The notes below the pieces were generated by a model that made no database searches, was not told where the DNA came from, and saw only the letters and a list, made by a program, of their open reading frames with translations. Shown here one piece after another: positions 23,300-34,156 of a DNA stretch of 64,000 nucleotides. Origin of the DNA: Taxillus chinensis (Eukaryota; Streptophyta; Magnoliopsida; Santalales; Loranthaceae); the NCBI GenBank assembly GCA_023512835.1, contig CM042091.1:5069079-5133078 (forward strand), written 5' to 3'. A program made the translations under genes and the position numbers. Positions within the stretch are counted from its first letter, which is position 1, and each line of letters starts with the position of its first letter.

Positions 23300-25843
23300 A
23301 TGAGCAGGTTCGATTCATTTTTTATATTGAGGATATGCGTGCAGATCTCTCTGTCTCATATCTGTTTTCTCAATTTCTCATATTCCCAGATTTTTCATTC
23401 CATCTATGTTAGATAATTGAGAAAGAACCTCTAGATGTAGATGACGAAGATGGTAGTAACACCTTTTATAATGGGACAAAGTACTGTGATCTGAACTTAG
23501 GGATACGTTGTGGATCTTAATGAATAATCATCGTACTACGCATTTCATGATACAAATGTTACAAGAATATTAACCCCCATGGTTGGTAGTGGTTAGATCA
23601 AAGGCTCGATTCTGACATTCCATGATTTATGTGGTAGCGCATTTGCTGGGTCGGGGGCTCGTCTCCGATGGTCCGCGGAATAGTTAGTGGATATCCCATG
23701 TTTTAAAAAACGTTTTATTAGTGGGTGGATTCATTGTGGCCGAAGAGTGTTGCAAATATAACTTCTTCTTTTTTGATAAGTTTGCAAATATAACATCAAT
23801 GTATAGTTTCCATTTGTTACTCACGGTGCAATCTATGGTTTGAAAATACGGGGCTGCCTCAGAGGGTACCCATACTGGAATGGACGCCCCATAGTGCTGC
23901 TCTGCCCTCACCTGCTTCGTTCGGGTGAGGCAGGTCAAGGCATCTCATTCCGCTGCTTGATCTGAAATACGGGATGAGGCTGCTGAAAAAATATAAATGG
24001 GTATATAAAAAAATAGGGCTAAGTAACCTCTGTCCTATAACCTTCTCTCTCTCATTTAAGCCTCCTCTCCCGGCATCAATCATCCTCTTTTGTCGTCGAT
24101 CATCAAAGCTGCCTCCTCCTCCGTGGTCATCATCGACATCTCTCTTGTTGTTGATTGTCAATGCCTACTCCTTAGAATCATCATTGAGCCTCCTCTCTCC
24201 ATCATCCATTGCCGTTGAAGTAGCAACGACATCGTATGTCGCCCCTTCAGCAATGACAATCGACGAAATAGATTTTTTTTAAGAGTTGTGAGGTGAGTTA
24301 ATTTAAATTCGTTATTTAAATGGTAACTGATTAAGAGTGATTGATGAATTAATTTTAGATATATTTAAATTGTTTTTTATTCATGTGATAATAATGTGTG
24401 ATTTATTTTTGTGTGATGGCAAATAATAAAAGGATTCCACTTAAAAATATGGGAATAAAATGGAGACAGATAAAAAAGATATTAATTTTATTTAATGAAT
24501 TTTTTGTGAAAAAAAGAGATGAAATATTTAAATTAAAAAAAAACATTTAGCCGGTAAGAGATGATATATGACTAGAGACATTAAGATTTTAGTGAAAGCG
24601 TGTTCATTCGATAATTGTAGTATGATTTTATTATTTTAAAACTAAGCTTGCATAAATTTTATTTCACTTTAGTTATTTTGTATGCTTTTTTTTGCATTCA
24701 CGATTGAGGCACTTGCCTCAGTGTACGGTATCAAATTCGTACTTTTGAACCTTGGCACAATATTATGCATATGCGCGATCTTTCCTTTTCAAGCTGTAAT
24801 AAAATAACGGTATATCAATCAGGGAACTCAATATTCATCTTTCATCCTTTTTCCCCATTACAGCGATGACGAGCCTGTTGATCCAAAGAAGTTGCTTGAA
24901 GAGGCATGTAAGCCAAAATGTGTGAGACCGTTGCTTCAATATAAGGTGTTTTCTATCTTCTTTTTCACTTTTTCTTGATTTAGACTCAGTTTTGTAATCA
25001 GTTGTGCTACCATGGTTTTAATGCTGTTTGGTTTTGTGATTTCTATTATTCTATTCACGTGTAAATATTTTTTCAGTTATAGATTTTAAGGAAATGGAAT
25101 GTATGATATACAGTAATGATGAATGACTAGATATATAGCAAACTATTGGTTCATAACCTTCATGTTCCTTCTTGCCATATGATTGATGAGTCGGTTATAT
25201 CTATAATGTTATTTTTATACCCGTCATATGTATCAGTAATGTGTTGAATTAAAAAATCTTGATTTTTTTGTCAAATGGCCTATCCATGACTGCCTTTGTG
25301 TTTCAATGTCCATTTATATGGTTGCATGGTCTGTCTGGAAATAAAAAATCTCTTGCAAGCGCGGTGTGCACAGATATTTTTAGGGCATTCACGGTGTGCA
25401 AGGTGCACACCACACCTGCAAGTGGCACTCTGCCTGCTTTTTTTAAAAATAGTAACAGATATTTTTAGGGCATTCACGGTGCCAGGTGCACACCACACCT
25501 GCAAGTAGCAGCAGTGCGCGTCTAGAAAATTTGTAGTTGTCTTCACACTTTCTGTAGCATATGTGTGCTCTTTCTTTCCTACATGAGCTAATTGTGATAA
25601 TTCCTTTTTTTTTTTAAATCTTTTCTAAGGGATGTGTTGAAAGGATTAAAGATGATGAATCTGGGCACAAGCATTGCACTGGACAATATTTTGATTATTG
25701 GTCTTGCATTGACAAATGTGTAAGCATTCCTCAAATTTTCAACATTGTTGAATCAAATATTAAATATTTTTTGTCTTGGGCCTGCAACTAAGGTGATTGT
25801 TATGATACAGGTTGCGCCAAAGCTCTTTGCCAAGCTCAAGTAA
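23300..25843 (+). CDS. QCR6: QCR6, cytochrome bc1 complex hinge subunit, 70 aa
   Basis: Four exons join in frame: 23300-23307 (only ATGAGCAG), 24864-24945, 25630-25719 and 25811-25843. The 70-residue product starts MSSDDEPVDPKKLLEE and ends CVAPKLFAKLK. It matches the plant complex III subunit 6 (hinge protein), which sits on the intermembrane-space side of the mitochondrial inner membrane and helps dock cytochrome c to cytochrome c1. Six cysteines (18, 22, 32, 46, 56, 60) are available for the family's disulfides; the acidic N terminus DDEPVD is typical. Length equals the plant family norm. The first intron (23308-24863) is 1.56 kb and probably holds a transposon. Intron 2 holds a tandem duplication. 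Site II motifs lie upstream. Confidence 0.95.
23836..24755. mobile_element. Putative non-autonomous DNA transposon in QCR6 intron 1
   Basis: The left end (ggtttgaaaatacg, from 23837) and the reverse complement of the right end (ggttcaaaagtacg, from about 24751) form imperfect terminal inverted repeats about 920 bp apart. Inside are a GC-rich left arm (tgcctcagagggtaccc), a CT-rich stretch (24040-24250) and no transposase. The sub-terminal gcctca motif also recurs near the right end as tgcctcagtg. A hAT-like origin is a guess. The whole unit lies in the intron. Confidence 0.45.
25370..25511 (+). repeat. Local tandem duplication in QCR6 intron 2
   Basis: A unit of about 57 bp, beginning acagatatttttagggcat and containing gtgcacaccacacctgcaag, occurs at about 25370-25427 and again at about 25455-25511. 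The offset is 85 bp, with small indels between copies. Confidence 0.9.
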
Positions 25844-25989
25844 TTGAGACGGAATGTTGTGGCCATATCATCGCCCTCTGTTTTTTTGTTTCTTTTTTTA
25901 TTCCCATTCTGGTGAATGTGAATCAATCTGTGCCCAAGACTAGAGATATTTAAGTGGTACATTTCATCATCTGCACGCTGTTCCTGGAT

Positions 25990-26919
25990 TAAAATCAATA
26001 AAAAAAAAGGATTTGCATGATTGAATTTTGCCGACAGTTGTGATGGATTTTCTGTTGTTTTGCATCTGAAAATAATAAAGTAGGATTATTTTCTTGATAT
26101 TGGCATAATGTGGTGTTGCTTTATTATAATTTATATTGTTTTTGGCAACTCGCGAAATGAATCCTTGCAATGTCATCATCATCTTTAAGGGTTTTTTATT
26201 TTTATTTTTTTTACATAAGCGCCTGTGAAACGCAAAAAAATGACAAGAAAAAAAAGTTTGGGTGTCCAATTTGAGTTTATTTTGTGTTTCTTTTTACGAG
26301 GAGAGGAGAATTATGTTTATGCACGCACCCTTGTTGTATGGTGGGGCATGCATCCGAGTTCAGTTGGAACATTTCCTTAGTGGAAAGCAGTTCGATAAAT
26401 GAAATGTTAAACATGTAAGATAATGTTGTTAACTACCCGATTGGGATGATGAAACTGAAGTAGAAGGAAGCGTTAGGTGATCACACCAGGTTAAAAGTTC
26501 ATGTTGCTTAGCCGTGGCTGGAAGATAGAAAAAATTTTACTTAGAAACGTTTGGCACTTAAAAATATATTAAAAAATTGAATGCCAAATCTGATAACTAA
26601 TCTTGATCATACGTATTTTCTTATTTGAAGCTAGTTTTTAGGGAAAAAAAATTCTACGTAGAACAAAGCTGTTTTGTCGAATATATTTTTAAATACAATC
26701 TGTGGGACTGTTTGTTTAGTTACTTAAATATAATCATGTTACACAATTTAAAGGAGCTAAATAAAAATCTCGGTATCCTACCATGCAATAACAAATGATC
26801 ATCATTCTCAAATTATGATTTAATAAAAAAAATTCTTTAGCTTTTCATTGCTGCATGTCGACAATAGGGAAAATATTTTTTTGCCGGTATGCTTTGATCT
26901 GATCTTGTTTTAAAATCAT
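25990..26919. other. Gene-free spacer after QCR6
   Basis: The first part is QCR6 3' flank. The remainder is AT-rich, with no recognisable exon on either strand. Confidence 0.5.
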
Positions 26920-27513
26920 TTAAGGAAGACCCGAGGAATGGGAGCTGGTCGCAAGCTTAAGTCCCATCACATCAGGCAGAGGTGGGCTGACAAGTCTTGC
27001 AAGAAGTCTCATCTCATCTTGGAAATGAATGGAAGAAGCCATTTGCTGGTTCATCTCATGCAAAAGGCATTGTCCTAGAAAAAATGTAACAGAAATTAAT
27101 ATCTTTCCATTCACTGATAAAGCTACTGTTTGTAAAATATGTAGAAATGTAGGAATAACAAACGAATTTGATTTTCAGCGGTATTGAAGCCAAGCAATCT
27201 AACTCTGCCACCAGAAAATGTGCTCGTGTTCAGCTTATTACGAATGGAAAGAAGATTGCTGCAATTGTTCCCAATGATGGTTGTTTGAACTACATTGAAG
27301 AGAATGAGTAGTTTTTCTTTCATTTATTGTTGCTACAATTCCCCATACTGTTCATCATACATTGAAGAGAATGTGAGTAGTGTTTCTTTCATACTGTTAC
27401 CAAATTCATTCAAAAAAAATAAAAATTGGCAGGATGAAGTTCTTATTGCTGGGTTTGGACGTAAGGGGCATGCCGTTGGTGATACTCCCCGTGTCCGATT
27501 CAAGGTCGTTAAG
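26920..27513 (+). pseudogene. RPS23: RPS23 (uS12) cytosolic ribosomal protein pseudogene, introns retained
   Basis: The sequence encodes most of ribosomal protein S23: [14 protein letters not shown] and QRWADK; after a frameshift, the frame for [16 protein letters not shown]; then [37 protein letters not shown], and [17 protein letters not shown] to VRFKVVK. Faults: the start codon is TTA, a 5-bp duplication (catct) near 27010 shifts the frame, and the C-terminal LLALFKEKKEKPRS is absent. Two introns remain: 27086-27178 (AAAAT|gtaaca to cag|CGG) and 27373-27432 (GAGAAT|gtgag to cag|GATGAAG). The exon end before intron 2 is duplicated (27291-27334 and 27359-27396). It is therefore a decayed genomic duplicate, not a processed retrocopy. 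Sequence after 27513 is unrelated to S23. Confidence 0.92.
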
Positions 27514-28019
27514 ATATCAACTAATGGTGGATTTTATGTTCAACATTGTCAGGGAAGGGGGGCATGGTTTACGTTGCAGTTTGGTAATGCAGCTTCGCAA
27601 CAGGAATTTCACACTCAACCCGAACAAAATCGTAGACAGCAGGCCAACCAATGAAGCTATGTTCCGTGTAAGGCGCCATGACTATTAGTTCGTTGCTAGC
27701 AGGCAATGCGGGTGGGTTAGGATAACGGCCATCCATAGACTTTTACATGATCACACTTACAATTTTTTTTAATATTTAAAGTTATACGACAATTTATTCT
27801 TTTACTTTATATATATAGTTTTAAATATTAAAAACATCTTCAATATAAAGGAAATATGCGAAACGTATGCCCTACCGTCATACATTAAAAAACAAGCTTG
27901 ACCCGTGATTCTCACAGATCCCACTAATTCCTCCGTTAAGTATCAGTCATGGAAATGTAAACTCCAGAGATGAGAAAACACAAACCAATGGTGAAACGTT
28001 TTCATTCAACGACTGCAAC

Positions 28020-30549
28020 GGAAGGAAAACGTGTAGGTTAGTACATACAGCTCCTATTCCTGTATTATGAAAATTTGTGTAACGCCCAAAGAGAACAATA
28101 CAAATTCAACGAACCAAAATGACTCTAGACTCGAAGACAATGGGCCACTACCCTCTTTTTAGCAAAAGCTAATTTCAACGAACCCAACAGAATCTCAAAT
28201 TCAAACCGAAAAGTCATCCATGTGTCCCTTGAGCAAGCACTAAATCGATCCCAAAGTCGAACGGCAAAGAAACCTAACAGAACAGTAACCAAGTACTACG
28301 CAACATCACACCAGAGCAAGCATAGCCGCTCATCAACATAGGAGGCCATCCGAAGGGTATGACGTATGCCATCCATCCACAACAAGGCACCCAATTGCTC
28401 CAATGAAAGAAGGTGAAATAAGTAATGGTACTGCAAAAGAAGCTTACTTTACAGAGAGCAACCATTTCCCCCAATTCATGATTCCACCACCTTCAGCCTC
28501 ATAAAAAAAAATGGTAGTCTCCTATCTTAAAACAGAAAATGTGATTGTTCGCATCAGAAGTTCCTCAGGCAATTTACTGTTTAATATATGTAATATGTGA
28601 CACTAACTGAATAAATAGATTTAGAAGGAATGTAAATAAAATATGTCTCTCGCACAATAAAATCAATGCTTAATGAGCATCATATCTCATGCACATGAAT
28701 ACAGATCCCTGCACCATCAGGGGCAAGGAAATCTCCTAATTTGTTTATATATATATATATATATATATAATGTTTTAAGAAACAGATGCCAATTTCAATA
28801 ACTATACACCGCAACGAAGCATAACTTTCAAACATTCCCAATTCTATTTGCAAACCTATTTGCAGATTGCAGAGTCTGCGAAGACAGTTTTGGTATTATG
28901 GTTGCTCAACCTGCATCAAAAACCATCTATGGTAGCAATTGTCAGATGAGCATTATGACCGAAAATCCTCAAACCAATTTTGAGCTCTTTATGTAAAATG
29001 GCTTCCAATTGGAGCAGGATGTAACTAGCATTGTTCTTAACTTCTTATACACCGCACTCATGTTCACATTCAAGCCAAGCACAGCAACGTTTGTAAAAGC
29101 ATTTAAGCAATAATATATGGGAAAATAAAGAAATAAAAAGTGAAAGGAAGTTTATGCAGTTACAAGGGGAGTAATAAGTCACAAAATAATATAATGATTT
29201 AAAATACTAACAATAATAATAATAATAAATTTCCAGTATGAAAAGGTGTTTTCCAATCTCAAACTCCGAAAAGTGCAGAACTTTAAAGTAAAAATTATTC
29301 AGGCGGTTCCCAAGCTTTCGAATAAAATAGGGAAACTTAAAATGGTACATAAATTAAGAAAGTATCACAACGTAAGAGGAGAAAAACAGTAAAACAGTGA
29401 CCCCATTTCAGATTTCTAAGACTCAAGCCTTTGTAGAAACCAAACAGAAACATTTCATCATAATTTTAAAGACTTCATTTGCATCAGCTCTTGAAACGTC
29501 AGAAGAATCACCAGCCCACAACAAAAATACTGATGCACTATGGTGGATCTGCACAATGAATAAATAAAACTTCAATTTTAGAAAACAAAATCTTTTAGAA
29601 AGTGATTGTTTTCAAAACAGCTGACACAATAAAATAAATAAATTTCTGAAATATTGTTGCAAATAAAAAAAAACTTAATAGTTAAATCCTCAAATCTTTA
29701 AAGAGATCACTATCAGAAAATTCTGCAATGATAATTCAAAGGAGGCCGGTTAACTACAAAAAAAAATAAATTGAAATTAACTTATTGAACCTCAGTTTCT
29801 GAGCATCATTTGCAGGCAGGAAATATTCAAAATTATAAAGAATAAATAGACAAATTTAAAGATAATTTACTTAAAATTAGTCAAGTCAGAATTGAAGTAA
29901 CAGTATGAGGTGACATTGTTTGTAAATATAATGTAGCCTACAGCTGGAACTATAATCACTCTGAATGCCAATTAACAAGAGAACATCATACAAATACTAT
30001 TTAGTACCATAAACTAAGAATATGTTTAACTGGCTGGGAATAAGAATTAGATAGGATGTTGTAACCCTTCTATGGTCTTATCCCCGGATTTTTACAAACC
30101 ATAACTGAGTAGACAACAATCAAAAGGACAAGTAATATTCTAAACAATGTGTATTGCCATAAAGGTGGCACCTTGCTGCTGTATTTCAACCTTTTCTCGA
30201 AGACATATCGAAATTTTAAAGAAAAACACACATAGGGCTTCAGAAAATCATTGAAATCAAGAGCCTTGCCTTCAAGCTCTTAATAGAGAATTTAAAATTC
30301 CTAAAAAACAGATAATAAATAAAAGTAGAAAGCATAACAAATCTATTTTAACAATCATTTCAGGCTTTCACAAATATTAGTTTCTTACCTACATAATAAA
30401 TATAATAAAACTTGAAATTTTTGAACTTGACAATGTGAGATGCTTTATAAACTACACGAAGGAAATATAAATGAATTTAAACATATTTTTGATGAGAAAA
30501 CTAGGTGTGTCAATTCAAGAGCTTATCATATTTACCTCCTGTACGTTAC
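28020..30549 (-). other. Probable 3' UTR and 3'-UTR introns of the UBA2 gene
   Basis: The UBA2 stop codon TAG (30552-30550) is followed at once by GTAACG, a usable splice donor, so a 3'-UTR intron probably starts at 30549. One candidate acceptor lies near 29551 (tgtgcag on the minus strand). No other coding sequence is recognised here. The stretch includes an (AT)n run near 28747-28769. Splice variants in the 3' UTR are, from memory, known for Arabidopsis UBA2 genes. The extent leftward is inferred. Confidence 0.45.
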
Positions 30550-32196
30550 CTAATGATTCATGTAAGGGGGGGCACCACCCATATGCCCAACACCGTGCTG
30601 TGAATGTTGTGGCCTACCAGAACCTCCTTGTCCCATCTGCTGGTTGGTATAGCCACCTTGACTCCCATAACCCCCCATCACCCCCGGGCTGACACTAGTG
30701 CCCACGCCCTGGTTCCCAAACCCTCCCTGCACACCTTGGGTCCCATAACCAGGGACACCCTGGCTGCCGCTAGAGGATCCCAGTGTGCTAAGGAGGTTAG
30801 TGAAGCCTAGCCCAGCAGCTCCCTGACTTGCAAGCAAAGCTGACAGGGCCTGCCCGACTGCTGCTGGGTTCAATGTTTGAGCCTGCTGGTTTAACCCGAT
30901 CCCTGGAGCCGAGGGGGCCATCAAGTGAGTCGGTGGTCCTGCAGCTGCCGTCCCAGTAAAATTGAGGTTCTTGCCCCTCTGAAAAGAAGCACTCTGTGGG
31001 TTGCTATGATGATGGTGCAGAGAGTGAGACTTTCCAGGTTTCGGACCGTCAATGGCTTTCTGGCAATGAAGAATATGGCCTTCAAAGTTCTTGTGGGGCT
31101 CTTCCAGAGCTTTCTTCGCACTTTCTGGCGATCTGTACACGAAGAGACAGAACCCCTTTGGCTTCCCAGTGTATTTATCAAGCCCCAACGGGCCTTCCTC
31201 AATTTCACCAAATTTAGCAAAGAAGACCAACAGCTTCTGCGGATCCAGCTCAGACGACACATTGCTGACGTAGATCTTCCTTAGGGTGTACTCGGAGACC
31301 GGCTGAACAGGTGGGGCCAGGGCGGACGGTGGCTGGGAGGCGGCGGCTCCGGCGGAAGCGGGCACAGGACCCATGGACGCCAACTGGCAGGCGGTCATAC
31401 GGTTGCCGATCTTCTTCTGGGGCTGCTCGAGGGCCTTGCGGGCTCCCTTGCGGGACTTGAAGAGGATGAAACCGTAGCCCTTGGACTTTCCGGAGATCTT
31501 GTCGGACACGGCCTTGCAGTCCTCGATGGGACCGTACTGACCGAAAACGGTGACTAGGGTTTCGGCGGTGGTGTCCCATCCGAGGCCGTGGACAAAGATC
31601 TTGCGGTGGACTGGGTCCTCATCGGCGACCCTGCGGATGCGATCCGCCACGTCGGCGTGCTTCTCGGCGGCTTCGAGGAGGAGGTTGAAGATTTGCTCTT
31701 TGCTGAACGGATCTAGAAGCTTCGGGATAGGCTCGTCGTCGTCGTTTTCGACCCCGCCGCCGCCGCTAGATGCGCCGTCCCGATCATCAAGCTTCTCCGC
31801 CGCGGCGGGCTGTGAATCGGATTGAGATTTTGGCGGCGGCTCAACGCCGTTTGCGATCTGATTTCCCTCTTCTACTTCTACTTCTTCTTGTTCTTCCACT
31901 TCCTCTTCCTCTTCTTCTTCCACCTCCTCCTCCTCCTCCTCCTCGTCCTCCTCCTCTTCTGCTTCTTCTTCTTGTTCTTCTCCTACCTCCTCTGCGTCTT
32001 CGGCTTGTTGGAAAATCGCGGGGTTGTCTTCTTCCGGTTGTTGTTGGTGGTGTTCGACAGTTTGGGTTGTCGGTGTCTGTTCTTCTGCTACCAGTTCCTG
32101 CTCCTGGGGTGGAGGCTCCGATTGTTCCTGGCGCTTTGGCTGCGGCTGCTTGGGAGTTCCGGCGGCGGAGGCTGGTTGCTTTCGCTTCCTGGCCAT
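30550..32196 (-). CDS. UBA2: UBP1-associated protein 2 (UBA2-type) RNA-binding protein, 548 aa
   Basis: One uninterrupted coding exon of 549 codons. I chose the ATG at 32196 (MARKRKQPASAAGTPK), because homologues begin this way; the frame stays open 54 codons upstream but that part is leader-like. Residues 57-110 form a long acidic run of Glu/Asp. RRM1 spans about 198-274 (RNP2 KIFVHGLGWD, RNP1 KGYGFILFK) and RRM2 about 306-382 (RNP2 KIYVSNV, RNP1 KGFCLFVY). The C-terminal 150 residues are rich in Gly, Gln and Ser, ending GGAPPYMNH. UBA2 proteins are nuclear hnRNP-like factors that bind U-rich RNA with UBP1 and act in mRNA stabilisation and in ABA, wound and senescence responses. Whether it is UBA2a, b or c cannot be decided. 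Two teloboxes lie upstream. Confidence 0.95.
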   Translation of the reverse strand: MARKRKQPASAAGTPKQPQPKRQEQSEPPPQEQELVAEEQTPTTQTVEHHQQQPEEDNPAIFQQAEDAEEVGEEQEEEAEEEEDEEEEEEEVEEEEEEEVEEQEEVEVEEGNQIANGVEPPPKSQSDSQPAAAEKLDDRDGASSGGGGVENDDDEPIPKLLDPFSKEQIFNLLLEAAEKHADVADRIRRVADEDPVHRKIFVHGLGWDTTAETLVTVFGQYGPIEDCKAVSDKISGKSKGYGFILFKSRKGARKALEQPQKKIGNRMTACQLASMGPVPASAGAAASQPPSALAPPVQPVSEYTLRKIYVSNVSSELDPQKLLVFFAKFGEIEEGPLGLDKYTGKPKGFCLFVYRSPESAKKALEEPHKNFEGHILHCQKAIDGPKPGKSHSLHHHHSNPQSASFQRGKNLNFTGTAAAGPPTHLMAPSAPGIGLNQQAQTLNPAAVGQALSALLASQGAAGLGFTNLLSTLGSSSGSQGVPGYGTQGVQGGFGNQGVGTSVSPGVMGGYGSQGGYTNQQMGQGGSGRPQHSQHGVGHMGGAPPYMNH

Positions 32197-32242
32197 GGCG
32201 CAGTAGGGAGGAGGACGAGGAGGATTGGGATTGACGGATAGG

Positions 32243-32324
32243 TAGGGTTTGGTATTGGTGGGAGTGTTTTGGGAGTGGAACTGCGATTGGGGGGTGATAG
32301 AGGCCGATAACAGTTTTAGGGTTT
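32243..32324 (-). promoter_or_regulatory. Two teloboxes upstream of UBA2
   Basis: On the minus strand AAACCCTA occurs at 32250-32243 and AAACCCTAA at 32324-32316, about 50 and 120 bp upstream of the start codon. Paired teloboxes near the transcription start are frequent in plant genes for RNA and translation functions. The role here is inferred. Confidence 0.45.
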
Positions 32325-33784
32325 GGTGTGGTGCGTTTGGGATATGGACTTTGCTCAACCACGGATTGTCGTTTGTTGCTCCGTCATCGTCTCTTTGTAC
32401 GACAGATTTAAATGCCCGGACACGGCTGAAGTTTGTAGGTCGGGTAAAAGTAATAATCTGTTAAAAGTTTTAGTTAAAAAATATTTTATAGGATTAACAA
32501 AATTTAATATGAATCATTTGTTTTTTAATTATTACATAAATATACCAGTGGAACCTGCCGTTGAAAGTTTTGAATCCAACCTAATAATCTTAAGTGAGAG
32601 GAAAAAGAGGAAGCTTTTTCTTTTTGATAAAGAATACAAATTAATACTAAAAGAAGAAAAAATTACAAAAGTTTAGCAAGACTTTTTAGGGGGAAAGAAA
32701 CTTTACAAAAAACAAACTCCTTGAGGTACAAAGAAATAAAAACAAAAAAATCGACAAAGAACCCTAGGCTTTCAATAAAACTCTCATGAAAGAAGTGTTA
32801 CGTTATGTTTGTCTTAAAAAAGCTATACATGGATATATGTATACTTATATATATATATATAAGTATATATCCAAAACATTAATACATACACAACATTCAT
32901 ATATCACTATTCATAATAAACTCCAATTATCTAATGAGTTAGAATTCATTAATGTGTTCACATTTATATTATCAAAATTAGGGTTGTGCAATATACACCT
33001 CTATATGACATTTTGCTAACCCTATAAGTTTAGGGTTTAATCCTCTCAAGCAACTATCGATATCAATCAAGAATAATCAACAAGTTTACCAATTTCATCA
33101 AGAACAAACAAAAATGATTCTATTTACAATCTAGGATCGTCACTATACGCTTTTATGGTATGGAAGAATACGAGAATGATAAGGAATAAGAACACCTACC
33201 TCAAGAATTCGAAAGGTATTAAATCAATTGAAGATATTCCTTCTTCTTCCAAGACTAGAACGTTTATTTGTTGCAACCCAAAACAAAGTTGAGTGATCGA
33301 GTGCACAGACGGATACAAGAAGTCCTGTAAGAAGGGGGTGCGAAATTCAAATTATGTAACTTGTGTTTACAAACTATCATCTAAAAGATTACCACTATGG
33401 GTGAAATTTTAAACCGACAAACTGTTCAGACTGACCCACCAAAACCGTCAAAATCAAATAAAATCGATTTTGTTTGATTTAAAAATTGAATAATATATCA
33501 GTTTGGTTAGGTTTAGGTTTTCAAAATCACGGTTTAAATCAAATTGAATAAAATAATATTATCATTTATTTATTTTATATTTTTATTTTAGATTTTAGAA
33601 CTTATTTATTTAATATTGATTGTTAATGTTTAATATGTTATATTTGTGAATTATATTATTTAATTTTGAAAGTTTAAGAATTATAAATTTTATATATATT
33701 AGTATTGTTGTGCTTAAATGCTATTTATTTGTTTGTTTTATATTCATTTCAATTTCAAGTACTCAAAAATTTCGAGGGAGTAGG

Positions 33785-33808
33785 GAGGGGGGGCCCCCCC
33801 CCCCCCCC
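33785..33808. repeat. G/C homopolymer junction
   Basis: Nine G (33785-33793) are followed directly by fifteen C (33794-33808) in otherwise AT-rich sequence. Confidence 0.9.
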
Positions 33809-33879
33809 AATAGATCCGTCTCTGATCGAGTGAACACACACACACACACACATATAAGTCATGCTATATAGAGGACGTG

Positions 33880-34070
33880 AGGTCAACTTATTATTATGAG
33901 AACCTTTAATATGGGCTATTAGATCCAAATTAAATAATTCAAATTAGACTTTCATTTAATTGTAACTTAATCACTGTAACGAAGCTACAATTAAATTAAA
34001 GTTTAATGTACATCGTTGGTTACAACATCTAACGGTCCATATTAAAGTTCTCATGATAAAAAGTTGACCT
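33880..34070. mobile_element. Foldback MITE, about 190 bp
   Basis: The left arm (aggtcaacttattattatg, agaacctttaatatgg) and the right arm (ccatattaaagttctcatg, ataaaaagttgacct) are near-perfect inverted repeats. The inner parts (tttaattgtaa and ctacaattaaatt) also pair, so almost the whole element can fold into one hairpin. Small size, long inverted arms and no coding capacity define a MITE. The family and target-site duplication were not identified. Confidence 0.85.
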
Positions 34071-34093
34071 AAAGTTCCATTATTGCAAAACAC

Positions 34094-34094
34094 A

Positions 34095-34153
<59 letters not shown>
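34094..34153. repeat. Compound microsatellite (CT)n(AT)n
   Basis: About 19 bp of CT are followed by about 41 bp of AT, just right of the MITE. Confidence 0.95.

Positions 34154-34156
<3 letters not shown>

Noticed and set aside
27514..27688. Open frames after the RPS23 pseudogene, including [16 protein letters not shown]
   Set aside because: Protein-like but not assignable from memory; too short and adjoining a pseudogene, so not called. A protein search would settle it.
31770..32241. Open frames on the plus strand opposite the UBA2 acidic tract
   Set aside because: They are antisense reflections of the Glu-rich codons (runs of Leu, Pro and Phe); the minus-strand RRM protein is the real gene.
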